NCBI RefSeq assembly: GCF_005434975.1
Contig: NZ_SKCJ01000002.1
Location: forward strand, 248,001 to 312,000
Source of the DNA: Parerythrobacter lutipelagi
GTDB taxonomy: Bacteria > Pseudomonadota > Alphaproteobacteria > Sphingomonadales > Sphingomonadaceae
Length of the DNA: 64,000 nt
Reading direction: 5' to 3'
Under the pieces are notes generated by a model, which worked only from the letters and a program-made list of their open reading frames with translations, was not told where the DNA came from and did not search any database. This document shows positions 1 through 8,699 of this stretch, one piece after another. The translations under genes and the position numbers were made by a program. Position 1 is the stretch's first letter. Each line of letters starts with the position of its first letter.

Positions 1-1
1 C

Positions 2-1858
2 GCGCTTGCGGGCTGCAATGTGCCGGAATCGGGGGATCCGGGCGCGCCAAAGGTCGCGCCAGTGCTTGACCGTCCGGATGCTATCGACACGCAAACCTTC
101 GCCAAACCGCTGGAAGCCCGGGTCAATCATGTCGATCTGGACCTTGATCTCGATTTCGAGACGAAGACGGTCTCAGGCACCGCGATGATCGACATTATTG
201 CAGACAAGGGTGTCGACACAGTCATACTGGACGATGACGGGTTGGAGATTGAATCCGTTACTGATGCCGAGGGCAAGCCGCTCGAATACGAAGTCGGCGA
301 AGCGGTCGAAGGCAAGGGTGCGCCGCTCAGCATCACCATGGGCGACGCGCGCGAAATCACGATTGCCTATTCGGCCAGCGATGCCGATGCGCTGCAATGG
401 CTCAGCCCGGAGCAGACAGCCGGCGGCGACCATCCCTATCTGTTCAGCCAGGGTCAGGCGACGCTCAACCGCACATGGATCCCGACACAGGATAGCCCCG
501 GCATCCGCCAGACATGGTCGGCGCGCATTTCCGCTCCGGAGGAACTGACCGTGGTCATGTCCGGCCTTTCGCAGGGAGATCCCGAGCAGCTTGACGACGG
601 GCGGCGCGCATTCACCTTCGCAATGGACAAACCGGTCGCGCCCTATCTCATCGCGCTGGCCGCTGGCGATATCGTGTTCGAGGAGCTCGGCCCGCGCAGC
701 GGCGTGTGGTCCGAACCCGAAATGATCGAGGCCGCTGCGAAGGAGCTCGAAGACACCGAGGCGATGATCGAGGCCGCCGAAGAACTCTACGGTCCCTATC
801 GCTGGGGTCGCTATGACATGATCGTTCTGCCCCCGGCCTTCCCCTATGGCGGAATGGAAAACCCGGTGATGACCTTTCTCACTCCGACCTTCATCGCCGG
901 TGACAAGAGCCTGACCGGCCTGATTGCGCACGAACTGGCGCACAGCTGGTCGGGCAACCTCGTGACCAATGCGGTGTGGGGTGACGGCTGGCTGAATGAA
1001 GGGGTAACATCCTATTTCGAAAACCGGATTATCGAACAAGTCTACGGCAAGGAGCGGGCAGAACAGGAAGCCGCGCTGTCCTATGCCAATATCGTAAAGA
1101 CGCTGGCCGATGTCGGAATGGATGCGCCGGGTACAGCGCTCCACACCAAGAGCGACGGAGGCGAGCTGATCGGCAGCGCGATCGCTTATGACAAGGGCGC
1201 ATATTTTCTGCGCACTATCGAGCACGAGGTCGGCCGCGACCGGTTCGATGCGTGGCTCACCCAGTGGTTCGACAACCACGCCTTCCAGCCGGCGACCAGC
1301 CAGATGATCCTCGACGACATGATGGAAAACCTCGTCGAAAGCCCGGAAGAAGCCGAGAAACTCAAGCTGCGCGAATGGATCTTTGAGCCGGGCTTGCCCG
1401 ACAATGTCTACAAGCCTGATCCCAAAGCTTTTGCTGAAGTGGATGCCGCTGCCGCGGCCTTCGCGAACGATCGCAAGCTTGATGACAAGGCATGGGAGAG
1501 CTGGACCTCTGCCGAGCGCCAACGCTTTCTGGCCAATCTGCCGCGCACGCTGGAGAACGCCGAGTTGGCGGGCCTGGACGAGGCGCTCCGGCTGTCAGCC
1601 AGCACCAACAATGAAGAGCTGTTCCTGTGGCTCGATCTGGCTATGGCAAACCGGTACGAGGCTGCCGTGCCGCAGACCGAGCAGTTCCTGTCGCGGGTGG
1701 GGCGCGCCAAGTTCGTCCGCCCGCTGTTCACCACTTTGATGGACCAGGGTGCGTGGGGACAGGCGATTGCGCGGCGGGTCTATGCCAAGACCCGCAGCAG
1801 CTATCACTCGGTGACGCAGGGCGGGGTAGACAAGGTGTTGAATCCTGCCGGCGCCTAG
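2..1858 (+). CDS. M1 family metallopeptidase, lipoprotein (5' end outside window)
   Basis: This is a zinc aminopeptidase of the M1 / leukotriene-A4-hydrolase type, which trims N-terminal residues from peptides. The frame stays open to the window edge, and its first codons read A-L-A-G-C. That is a lipobox, with the lipidated Cys at bases 14-16, so the true start lies upstream and the GTG at 20 is not the start. The protein is therefore probably anchored in the outer membrane, facing the periplasm. Seen in the sequence: the GGMENP substrate-binding motif near base 849; the zinc motif HELAH with its first His at 929-931; and the third zinc ligand Glu in NEGVTSYFE at 998-1000. The C-terminal part resembles the helical LTA4H domain. 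It converges on the patatin gene with 6 bases between the two stops. The family call is firm; the physiological substrate is unknown. Confidence 0.92.
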   Translation, partial: ALAGCNVPESGDPGAPKVAPVLDRPDAIDTQTFAKPLEARVNHVDLDLDLDFETKTVSGTAMIDIIADKGVDTVILDDDGLEIESVTDAEGKPLEYEVGEAVEGKGAPLSITMGDAREITIAYSASDADALQWLSPEQTAGGDHPYLFSQGQATLNRTWIPTQDSPGIRQTWSARISAPEELTVVMSGLSQGDPEQLDDGRRAFTFAMDKPVAPYLIALAAGDIVFEELGPRSGVWSEPEMIEAAAKELEDTEAMIEAAEELYGPYRWGRYDMIVLPPAFPYGGMENPVMTFLTPTFIAGDKSLTGLIAHELAHSWSGNLVTNAVWGDGWLNEGVTSYFENRIIEQVYGKERAEQEAALSYANIVKTLADVGMDAPGTALHTKSDGGELIGSAIAYDKGAYFLRTIEHEVGRDRFDAWLTQWFDNHAFQPATSQMILDDMMENLVESPEEAEKLKLREWIFEPGLPDNVYKPDPKAFAEVDAAAAAFANDRKLDDKAWESWTSAERQRFLANLPRTLENAELAGLDEALRLSASTNNEELFLWLDLAMANRYEAAVPQTEQFLSRVGRAKFVRPLFTTLMDQGAWGQAIARRVYAKTRSSYHSVTQGGVDKVLNPAGA

Positions 1859-1864
1859 GCCCGG

Positions 1865-3241
1865 TCAGATCTTGTCGCCCCATCCCTCGCTTTGGACGCG
1901 GGCTTTTCCATAGGCGATCAGGCACCGCATGTAGCGTTTCTGAAACTGGATCGGGTCGTCGACGGCAATGTCGACCTCGGCCCACTCCGGGCAGGTCAGC
2001 TGGCCTGCGCGGCCGGCGTTGAGGGGGGCAGGCAGGCTGATGGCGAATTCCTTCACATCGTCGGTGATCCGCATGAAATTGAAACAACCCGGCTCATCGC
2101 AGGCTTCCTGCTCAACCGATGCGGCAGAGAACCGATACACCTGATCGACGAGCATTTCTTCGGATTGCAAAGCCAGTTCGATGATGTTCCAGTTGCGGTG
2201 CGGCGCATGGCGCGGACCCATCGGTTGTTCTTCCGTGCAGAGTGACCTGTCCTTTTTCGGGCATGGCCTCTCCGGCAAGGTCAGCGTCCCGTTGACGATT
2301 GCATAGACCACGGGGGCATCGACCGATTGCGCGTCGATGTTCACTCTTGCCTGGCGGGAGATAACTGCCCCGACTACGGCTTCTGCGAACATGCCGAAAC
2401 GCACCCCGCCATCGACATACATGGTGTTGTCGATGAAGACCGGGCGGGCCGCCATCGGCGCGGAGGATGACGCAATGATCGCTTCGATATAGCAATCCTT
2501 CCACTGCGCGGCGCGGCCGTTGAGATTGTTGACATGGCGCGTCGCCATTTCGCCCATGTCGAACGCTTCGGCCTGTCCGGTATCGACATTGGTCACGCCG
2601 ACATAAAGGCGCCGCCCCTGCGCATGGCGCTGCGCCACTGCGCGCATCACATCTTCGCTGAGATATCCGGCAAGTCTGCCGCGCAGAGGCGCAAGATCGG
2701 CAAACGCGCCCTTGCGCAGCAAGCTGGCGATATTGGCGGCACCGGGTTGCCCGTTCCTCGGCCTGGCATAGACATCGAGCAGCTGCGCTTCGCTGTCGAT
2801 CGTGTAACCGTCAACCGCTAGGTCGGCGCGATCGACAAAGGCGAAGGTGGACAGGATCGAACCGGTGCTGATGCCGGTTACGACATGAAAGTCCGGCATA
2901 TCGCCATCGCCGTTCCAGCCGCTGAATATGCCGGCGCCGAACGCGCCGAATTCACCGCCGCCTGAAATCGAAAGCAGCCGGGGCGGTCCGTCGGTGTCCG
3001 GCACGCCAGCCGGAGCGTCGGAGGATGAAAGGGCTTCTTCGATTGCGGCGGCAAAGGATGAAACCGGTGCGCCGGATGGCGGCTCGGGCAGGCCTTCGGA
3101 AGTTGGGACGGGAACTTCCAGATCATACGCCACAAATCCGCACATCTTGCTTTCGGGCGTAAACACCGCTTTCTGGCTGCAGCCCGGCAGGGCACAGCAA
3201 AGGGCCCCAAGAATCGCAGCATTTCCTACCCAGCGCGGCAT
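1865..3241 (-). CDS. Patatin-like phospholipase, lipoprotein
   Basis: This is a patatin-family serine lipid acyl hydrolase. I chose the ATG at 3241 over an ATG at 3298. It has a strong ribosome site (GAGGGGGG) about 7 bases upstream, and the protein then starts with a clean lipoprotein signal ending LPGC, with Cys21 lipidated. Seen motifs are the glycine-rich oxyanion loop SGGGEFGAFGAG near residue 93, the nucleophile elbow G-I-S-T-G with Ser125, and the catalytic D-G-G with Asp277. Both members of the Ser-Asp dyad are therefore present. At 458 aa it is somewhat longer than a minimal patatin domain, with a C-terminal tail rich in acidic and Cys residues. It is likely an envelope phospholipase or esterase; the substrate cannot be read from sequence. 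Confidence 0.88.
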   Translation of the reverse strand: MPRWVGNAAILGALCCALPGCSQKAVFTPESKMCGFVAYDLEVPVPTSEGLPEPPSGAPVSSFAAAIEEALSSSDAPAGVPDTDGPPRLLSISGGGEFGAFGAGIFSGWNGDGDMPDFHVVTGISTGSILSTFAFVDRADLAVDGYTIDSEAQLLDVYARPRNGQPGAANIASLLRKGAFADLAPLRGRLAGYLSEDVMRAVAQRHAQGRRLYVGVTNVDTGQAEAFDMGEMATRHVNNLNGRAAQWKDCYIEAIIASSSAPMAARPVFIDNTMYVDGGVRFGMFAEAVVGAVISRQARVNIDAQSVDAPVVYAIVNGTLTLPERPCPKKDRSLCTEEQPMGPRHAPHRNWNIIELALQSEEMLVDQVYRFSAASVEQEACDEPGCFNFMRITDDVKEFAISLPAPLNAGRAGQLTCPEWAEVDIAVDDPIQFQKRYMRCLIAYGKARVQSEGWGDKI

Positions 3242-3431
3242 ATGCCAATCCCCCCTCAATATTTGTAATTCGACACCGTCGTTTCTCGCGTCCCGCATGC
3301 AAGACTATGCGGCCAAATCGGAGCATTTGGCAAATCGAGATGGGGATGAGCTTGGCCGCGTCGCATTCAGTGCAATCGAAGTTGCTCTTTGCGCGCTGGT
3401 CGCAACGTGGTTGCATCGCTAACAGGAACAC

Positions 3432-4421
3432 ATGAAGAGCCTGTCCGTCAAAGCAACGGGTTTCGCGCCCATCATTCTTCCGATCGCGGCAATTCTTGCG
3501 GCTCGGTTTGCCACTCACACAGAGCTTGCGACGAACAATCCCGGACTCGCATCCATACTGTTTGCCTGGATTGCTGCGGATGCGCTGGCGCTGGCGGTCA
3601 TTGCCAAGGCGCCCAACCGGCGGCCAGGCCTGCGCGCGCTGCTTGGTGCGATTGCCGCAGGATTGGTCATCGCCTTCGTGGGTTCCGCCGCGCCTGTCCG
3701 GGACGCGATGATCGATATGCCGCCCTTGCTTGTGGCAATCGCCGGTACTCTGGCGATTTATCTCGGCTGGAGCGGCTGGCATGCGCTGTCGGCATGGAGA
3801 TCGACTCGCGAACTGGTGCCCGCTCTCACCGAAATACTCCCCGCCAGGCCGGTTCACTTCCTGCTCGCCGAACTGGACATGCTCCGTATCGGCTTGCTGA
3901 GTTGGGGTGCCAAGCCTGACATTCCCAGCGACGCTCGCGGCTTCGCCTACCACCGCTATCTGACCCCGATGCTCGCCACCTTCCTGGCGCTGCAACTGAT
4001 CGAGCTTGCAGTGGTCCATCTGATTGTAAGCCAGTTCAGCGAGACAGCAGCACTGATCCTGCTTGCGCTCAGCCTGTGGGGCACAATCTGGCTGGTCGCG
4101 CTGATGAAGAGCTTCCGCCTGTTTCCGGTCCTGCTTTCGGGCAGCGCGCTGCGCGTTCGCTCTGGCCGGATCGTCGATCTCGAAGTGCCCTATGCTTCGG
4201 TGTCGGAACTGGTCAGCAGCCTTTGCGCAGAGCGGCTTGCCGCTAGGACCACGCTCAATCTCGCACTCCTGTCATCCCCCAATTGCTGCATCGTGTTGAA
4301 GCAACCGGTCGAGTATCGCACCTTCTTCGGCAGCGTGCGCAAGATCGACGCCATCGCGCTGCGGCTCGATGAAAGCGGCGCATTTCACGCAGCGATGGAG
4401 GAATCGCTCGCGGCGCGGTAA
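3432..4421 (+). CDS. Hypothetical multi-pass membrane protein
   Basis: A 329-residue protein I do not recognise. The ATG at 3432 has an AGGA ribosome site 6 bases upstream. Hydrophobic stretches near residues 8-27, 38-58, 68-85 and 95-115, and a pair near 180-225, suggest about six membrane helices. They are followed by a soluble C-terminal domain of about 90 residues, beginning at FRLFPVLLSGSALRVRSGRI. That tail looks like a small beta-rich domain of the PH-like kind often found after membrane helices; this is inference. It precedes the Rel gene by 44 bases on the same strand and could be cotranscribed with it. Confidence 0.75.
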   Translation: MKSLSVKATGFAPIILPIAAILAARFATHTELATNNPGLASILFAWIAADALALAVIAKAPNRRPGLRALLGAIAAGLVIAFVGSAAPVRDAMIDMPPLLVAIAGTLAIYLGWSGWHALSAWRSTRELVPALTEILPARPVHFLLAELDMLRIGLLSWGAKPDIPSDARGFAYHRYLTPMLATFLALQLIELAVVHLIVSQFSETAALILLALSLWGTIWLVALMKSFRLFPVLLSGSALRVRSGRIVDLEVPYASVSELVSSLCAERLAARTTLNLALLSSPNCCIVLKQPVEYRTFFGSVRKIDAIALRLDESGAFHAAMEESLAAR

Positions 4422-4465
4422 TTCCCGCTTGCCCTATTGTGCGCTGCAACGCACATTCAAATCCG

Positions 4466-6556
4466 ATGCTGCGCCAATACGAACTTGTTGAACGGGTCAA
4501 GGACTACGACCCTGACGCCGATGAGGCGCTGCTCAACCGCGCCTATGTCTATACGGTGCAGAAGCACGGTACGCAGAAGCGTGCTTCGGGCGACCCGTAC
4601 TTCTCGCATCCGGTCGAAGTTGCGGGGTTGATGACCGACCTCAAGCTCGATCAGGAAACCATCATGACCGCGTTGCTGCACGACACGGTCGAAGATACGC
4701 TGGCCACGATCGAGGATATCGAACAGAATTTCGGCCCGGATGTCGCGCGGCTCGTCGACGGAGTGACCAAACTTTCCAAGATCGAAGCGATGCCGGAAAA
4801 CGAGCGCGCGGCGGAGAATCTGCGCAAGTTCCTGCTCGCGATGAGCGAGGATATCCGCGTGCTGCTGGTCAAGCTGGGTGACCGGCTGCATAATATGCGC
4901 ACGCTGCATTTCATCAAGAACGCGGAAAAGCGCCAGCGCATCGCGCGCGAGACGATGGATATCTATGCACCACTGGCTGAGCGGGTCGGCATGTACGAGT
5001 ACATGCGCGAGATGCAGTTGCTGGCAATGGAGCAGATCGAACCCGAAGCGTATCGCACCATCACCGGGCGGCTCGAACAGATCCGGCGGCAGGACGGCGG
5101 GCAGGTTGATGCAATTGCGCTGGCGATCAAGCAAGCGCTTGCCGAAGCCAAGGTTCAGGTCGAAGTTTCCGGACGCGAAAAGCATCCCTATTCGATCTGG
5201 AAGAAGATGGCCGAACGCCATTTGCCGTTCGAACAGGTGAGCGACATCATGGCCTTTCGCGTCATCTGCGAGGACGAGGCCGATTGCTACCGTGCGATGG
5301 GCGTGCTGCACACCACGTGGCAGTTCATTCCAGGCAAGTTCAAAGACTATATCTCGACCCCCAAGAACAATGGCTACCGTTCGCTCCACACATCGCTGAT
5401 GTACGAGAATTCGATGCGCGTGGAGGTCCAGATCCGCACGCGCGAGATGCATCAGACCAACGAATTCGGACTGGCTGCGCATTGGGCCTACAAGCAGCAT
5501 GACCGGCCCGACGGGCAGGTCAGCTGGCTGCGAGACCTGATAGAGATAGTCGATGCCAGCCACGATGCCGAGGAATTGCTCGAGCACACCCGCATGGCGA
5601 TCTACCAGGACCGGATATTTGCCTTCACGCCCAAGGGCGCTCTGCACCAGCTGCCGAAAGGCTCGACCCCGGTCGATTTCGCGTTTGCCGTGCACACCGA
5701 TCTCGGCGCGCAAACCGTGGGTGCAAAAATCAACGGCCGGCACATGCCGCTGCGCACGCCGCTGGGCAATGGCGACGTGGTGGAGATCATCAAGGGCAAA
5801 AATTCGGAGCCTCAGCTGAGCTGGCTCGGGTTTGTCGTGACCGGCAAGGCCCGCGCTGCGATCCGCCGCGCTGTCAGACTAAAAGAGCGCGCCGAAGTGG
5901 CTGAAATCGGCAAGAAAATGTTCGACGAGATCGCCGCGCGCGTCCCTGCGAAGATCGGCAAGAAAGCCACCAGAGAAGCGATCAAACGGCTCGGGCTCGA
6001 GGATGAAGAAGACCTGATGTACGCCATCGGCGCGGCCAAGATCGAGGACCGCGAAGTGATGGAAGCACTGGTCCCGGGGTGCACCGCTGAGATGGAGCAA
6101 CCCGAAGACTGGGGCAAACAGGACAAGGCGATATCGATCCGCGGCCTGACAGCGGGTGTCGGATTCCAGCTGGCGACCTGCTGCCACCCGGTCCCGGGCG
6201 ACCGCATCGTCGGCTTGCGCAAACCGGGCGAGGGGGTGGAAGTGCATGCGATCGACTGCTTCGAACTGGCCAGCGGGATCGATGCCGACTGGCTCGACCT
6301 GTCATGGGGCAAACGCTCTATCGGTGCGGTCGGAAGATTGCGCGCCACGCTCTATGACCGGCCGGGCGCACTGGCGGAAATGGCCGGTATCTTTGGACAG
6401 AATGCCGCCAATATCCGTGCGCTCGAATTGAGCCAGGCGGAACATCCCTTCGGCGTGTACGAGGTTGATCTGGAGGTGCAAGATCTCGCCCATCTCACCC
6501 GCATCCTCAGCGCCCTGCGCGCCAGTGACGCGGTGGCACAGGCGGAGCGAATCTAA
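4466..6556 (+). CDS. rel: Bifunctional (p)ppGpp synthetase/hydrolase, Rel/SpoT type
   Basis: Makes and degrades the alarmones ppGpp and pppGpp in the stringent response. I use the ATG at 4466 (MLRQYELVERVKDYDP), which matches the family start, rather than an upstream ATG at 4439. Domains in order: an N-terminal HD hydrolase with FSHP (His48) and LLHDTVEDT (His72, Asp73); a synthetase with FKDY...STPKNNGYRSLHT near residues 290-308 and the AAHWAYK segment; a TGS domain near 385-445; a Cys-rich/helical section with TCCHPVPGD; and a C-terminal ACT domain. The KFKD tetrad matches the basic RXKD type of bifunctional enzymes rather than the EXDD of RelA, and the HD residues are intact, so both activities are expected. 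It overlaps the convergent next gene by 4 bases. Confidence 0.95.
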   Translation: MLRQYELVERVKDYDPDADEALLNRAYVYTVQKHGTQKRASGDPYFSHPVEVAGLMTDLKLDQETIMTALLHDTVEDTLATIEDIEQNFGPDVARLVDGVTKLSKIEAMPENERAAENLRKFLLAMSEDIRVLLVKLGDRLHNMRTLHFIKNAEKRQRIARETMDIYAPLAERVGMYEYMREMQLLAMEQIEPEAYRTITGRLEQIRRQDGGQVDAIALAIKQALAEAKVQVEVSGREKHPYSIWKKMAERHLPFEQVSDIMAFRVICEDEADCYRAMGVLHTTWQFIPGKFKDYISTPKNNGYRSLHTSLMYENSMRVEVQIRTREMHQTNEFGLAAHWAYKQHDRPDGQVSWLRDLIEIVDASHDAEELLEHTRMAIYQDRIFAFTPKGALHQLPKGSTPVDFAFAVHTDLGAQTVGAKINGRHMPLRTPLGNGDVVEIIKGKNSEPQLSWLGFVVTGKARAAIRRAVRLKERAEVAEIGKKMFDEIAARVPAKIGKKATREAIKRLGLEDEEDLMYAIGAAKIEDREVMEALVPGCTAEMEQPEDWGKQDKAISIRGLTAGVGFQLATCCHPVPGDRIVGLRKPGEGVEVHAIDCFELASGIDADWLDLSWGKRSIGAVGRLRATLYDRPGALAEMAGIFGQNAANIRALELSQAEHPFGVYEVDLEVQDLAHLTRILSALRASDAVAQAERI

Positions 6557-6900
6557 AGCAGTTCCATCTCGACCGTCAGCGTGTCGCCATCAGCCAGGCC
6601 CTCCGCGCGCATCACTTTCTTGCTGACCAGCAGAATCCATTCGCGTTCCGGTCGTCCAGTTGCTTTGCTACTTGAGGAGGATTTCTGCGGGAACACCGAA
6701 GTCTTCCACAGCGTCTCACCGATACGGGCCATGACCTTGACCGATCCGAACCCTCGCCGCGCGCCGAATTCGAGCCAGCGCAGCCGCTCGTGCATGGCAA
6801 TGGCTTCGGCTGGTTCGCCTTCGATCGAAACGAGATGGTATGCCCCGCGATCGCCCTGCCAGCGGCGGAGCGCGAGAACAGCTTCAACCCGGTCAGTCAC
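6553..6900 (-). CDS. DUF1905 domain protein
   Basis: A small protein of about 115 residues matching the DUF1905 pattern: an N-terminal strand with a Trp-Gln-Gly turn, a Gly-Phe-Gly-Ser-Val-Lys-Val core, I-G-E-T-L-W-K-T-S-V-F-P, a V-S-K-K-V-M-R-A-E-G-L segment, and the closing G-D-T-L-T-V-E-M. No catalytic function is established for this domain. The open frame extends to an ATG at 6939, but those 13 extra codons lie inside a palindromic intergenic repeat. I prefer the GTG at 6900, without a convincing ribosome site. Its stop overlaps the rel stop by 4 bases, so the two are convergent. Confidence 0.7.
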   Translation of the reverse strand: MTDRVEAVLALRRWQGDRGAYHLVSIEGEPAEAIAMHERLRWLEFGARRGFGSVKVMARIGETLWKTSVFPQKSSSSSKATGRPEREWILLVSKKVMRAEGLADGDTLTVEMELL

Positions 6901-6909
6901 GCGTCTTTG

Positions 6910-6978
6910 CACGCGTAGCGAAGGGATCCAGGGCTGCAACCGGATTGCCGCTTAGACTTCGCCTCCTCGCAATGACGA
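6910..6978. repeat. Imperfect palindromic intergenic repeat
   Basis: The stretch has dispersed-repeat features: GCGAAG at 6918-6923 and GGATCC just after it are mirrored by GGATTG at 6942 and CTTCGC at 6957-6962, and it ends in CTCGCAATGACG. This arrangement resembles the short palindromic elements scattered between genes in several alphaproteobacteria. There is only one copy in the window, so its repeat nature is judged from its form. It sits between the DUF1905 gene and the isomerase gene and contaminates the 5' end of the DUF1905 open frame. Confidence 0.5.
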
Positions 6979-6984
6979 GAATCA

Positions 6985-8010
6985 TCAATCTTCGACCGCG
7001 CGCACCGGCACGGGGATATTGCAGATATCCGCCCCGCCAGCGGGCACGATAAAGAACGGATCGCGCCGATTGGCCCGCACATCGGCATAGCGGGCGAAGG
7101 TCTCGCTCTCGGTCGAGAGATACTCGAATGTCGGCTGCTCCGCCTTAGGAACGTCGCTCGCTACGCGTACGGTCAGGATCGGGGTGCGCTTGTCGAATTC
7201 GTCCTCGGCATAGAAGCCGAGATCTCCCTTGCCGCGCGGCAGGGAGGATAGGTGCTCCATCCCCTCGATTATCCGCCCGACCAGCGCAATATTCCGGTCG
7301 AGATGCCGCGGCGCGTGACCGATTACGGTGTAGAGTTCGGCGCCCGAACCGGTGTCCGGCGAATAGCTCCGCCCGACGCCAACCATGCCGTAGCAGTGGA
7401 CGGGCCATGCTGAGACCTCATTATGATCGAGCGCAATGGGCCATCCCTCAGCCAGCATGTTCTGTCGGGCGTATGGATCGTGCATCATTGATGATTCCAG
7501 GTCGTCGTAGTCGCTGGTGCCATTCAAACGGTTTTCGAGGTGTTTGTCGAATTGCTGAGCCAATTTTTCCTTTATGATCGGGTTGAATGGGCTGATATCG
7601 TACTCACTCTCCTCCATCACCCGTAGTCCCTCGGGCAACGGCTTCGTCTCTCCGCTTGCCTCCGGATTGTCGTAATTGGGATCGCCCCACTGGACGACGT
7701 AGTTGTCCTGCACCCGGTTGACGCTGATGGCGTCATACCATTTTGCGCGGGCGAGGGTGCGGATGTTCTCCACCCAGCCCTGGCTGAACGGCGCGGCCAT
7801 CAGCTGGATCACCACTTGGCGCGCATTGCCTTCGGCATCGGGGGCGAGCGTCATCACGAGCAAATCCTCCGCCGGGATGGCGACCCAGTCGCTCGCCGTG
7901 GCCTCGGCCACGATCTGGCCGGGCGATGGCTCGCCCTGCGGTTCTTCCTGAGCGAATGCCGATGTGGTGAGCGCGAGCGTGGCGGCGAGCGAAAGCAAAG
8001 GTTTGATCAT
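6985..8010 (-). CDS. Exported cyclophilin-type peptidyl-prolyl isomerase
   Basis: A 341-residue protein related to cyclophilins, which speed cis-trans isomerisation of proline bonds during folding. The ATG at 8010 gives a textbook signal peptide (MIKPLLSLAATLALTTSAFA, cleavage before Q), so it acts in the periplasm. The open frame runs far upstream through the tRNA region, but that extension is a translated tRNA artefact. Cyclophilin-like signatures include the early RAKWYDAISVNRVQDNYVVQWGD block and the late YTVIGHAPRHLDRNIALVGRI block. Between them lies an insertion of about 110 residues (near 115-225), larger than in minimal cyclophilins. It stands alone on its strand. Catalytic competence is not certain because the canonical core is interrupted. 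Confidence 0.82.
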   Translation of the reverse strand: MIKPLLSLAATLALTTSAFAQEEPQGEPSPGQIVAEATASDWVAIPAEDLLVMTLAPDAEGNARQVVIQLMAAPFSQGWVENIRTLARAKWYDAISVNRVQDNYVVQWGDPNYDNPEASGETKPLPEGLRVMEESEYDISPFNPIIKEKLAQQFDKHLENRLNGTSDYDDLESSMMHDPYARQNMLAEGWPIALDHNEVSAWPVHCYGMVGVGRSYSPDTGSGAELYTVIGHAPRHLDRNIALVGRIIEGMEHLSSLPRGKGDLGFYAEDEFDKRTPILTVRVASDVPKAEQPTFEYLSTESETFARYADVRANRRDPFFIVPAGGADICNIPVPVRAVED

Positions 8011-8113
8011 GCGGTAACAATGCCAGCAAAATGTTTGCTGCGCTACTGTTCTGCTGCCCCTGCGCGATGTGCTGGATATGGGCGGAGGTGCCTGAACCCG
8101 ATCGAGAATCAAA

Positions 8114-8151
8114 AGCCCCTTTCCGCGCAAATAGGGGGGCGAAAAGGGGCT
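8114..8151 (-). terminator. GC-rich hairpin with T-run on the minus strand
   Basis: AGCCCCTTT at 8114-8122 pairs with AAAGGGGCT at 8143-8151 around a 20-base loop. Read on the minus strand, the second arm is followed by TTTTG, as in an intrinsic terminator. The 300-base gap between the isomerase start (8010) and tRNA-Ser (8312) holds no gene I can support. The hairpin may stop minus-strand transcription leaving the island region before it reaches the isomerase gene, or it may be part of the isomerase leader. Confidence 0.4.
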
Positions 8152-8311
8152 CTGTCGGCGGCGTTCGCAGGGAATGCCTATCCGCGCAGCGCCGCCGTCA
8201 GCGGTGCGTCTACCATAGGCGGACGAGTCGCCGGAAATTCTTTGCTGCAAGCCACCTTGCGATACGCCCCTTTCGCCGCTAGACGCGCGCCTTCTGCCAA
8301 GACAGGCATGC

Positions 8312-8402
8312 GGAGCGGTGGCCGAGTGGTCGAAGGCGCACGCCTGGAAAGTGTGTATACGGTAACCCCGTATCGTGGGTTCGAATCCCACCCGCTCCGC
8401 CA
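8312..8402 (+). tRNA. tRNA-Ser (GGA), CCA encoded
   Basis: Folded by eye. The acceptor arm GGAGCGG (8312-8318) pairs with CCGCTCC (8392-8398). The D region reads TGGCCGAGTGGTCGAAGGC, the anticodon loop CTGGAAA gives anticodon GGA, and a long variable arm (TATACGGTAACCCCGTAT) typical of class II serine tRNAs follows. The T arm GTGGGTTCGAATCCCAC comes next, then discriminator G8399 and encoded CCA at 8400-8402. The 3' end appears to be the integration site for the elements that follow. Confidence 0.96.
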
Positions 8403-8515
8403 CCCCCCTGTTTCAAATTGTAGCATCGTGTCTCAATCGGACGTGACACCCCAATCAGTTGGGCAAATGGTTGTCTCATGGTGTGTCTTAATGAGCCACG
8501 CGAGGGCCGGAATCT

Positions 8516-8538
8516 GCGGGTAACATTGCGGGTAACAT
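8516..8538 (+). repeat. Direct repeat pair GCGGGTAACAT, left end of island (arm-site-like)
   Basis: GCGGGTAACAT occurs twice with a 12-base period at 8516-8526 and 8528-8538, about 115 bases inside the tRNA-side boundary. The same pair recurs at 15792-15814, just inside the right boundary. Paired short repeats flanking both attachment cores are what integrase arm-binding sites look like; that role is inferred. The rest of 8403-8699 holds no supportable gene. Confidence 0.5.
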
Positions 8539-8699
8539 CACCAGCCAAAGCCAAGTTACCCGCATCTGGAAATGACAGTCGCTCAAATGGCTGTAGGTGC
8601 GCAAAGCCATGCCTAGACCAAAGGACAATAAGCCGGCAGCTGCGGGCATGTCCGTTCTTCTTTTTCTCAGAATCACCCGACGCCTTCGGGCGGGTTCCC

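Noticed and set aside
173-1522. 449-codon open frame on the minus strand opposite the M1 peptidase
   Set aside because: It mirrors a clear M1 peptidase with intact motifs. High-GC codon usage creates long antisense frames, and its product resembles nothing.
4457-5743. 428-codon minus-strand frame opposite rel
   Set aside because: Shadow of the conserved Rel gene, without a recognisable product or ribosome site.
8011-8403. N-terminal extension of the isomerase frame through the tRNA
   Set aside because: The extension is a translated tRNA-Ser antisense sequence; the signal peptide begins at 8010.
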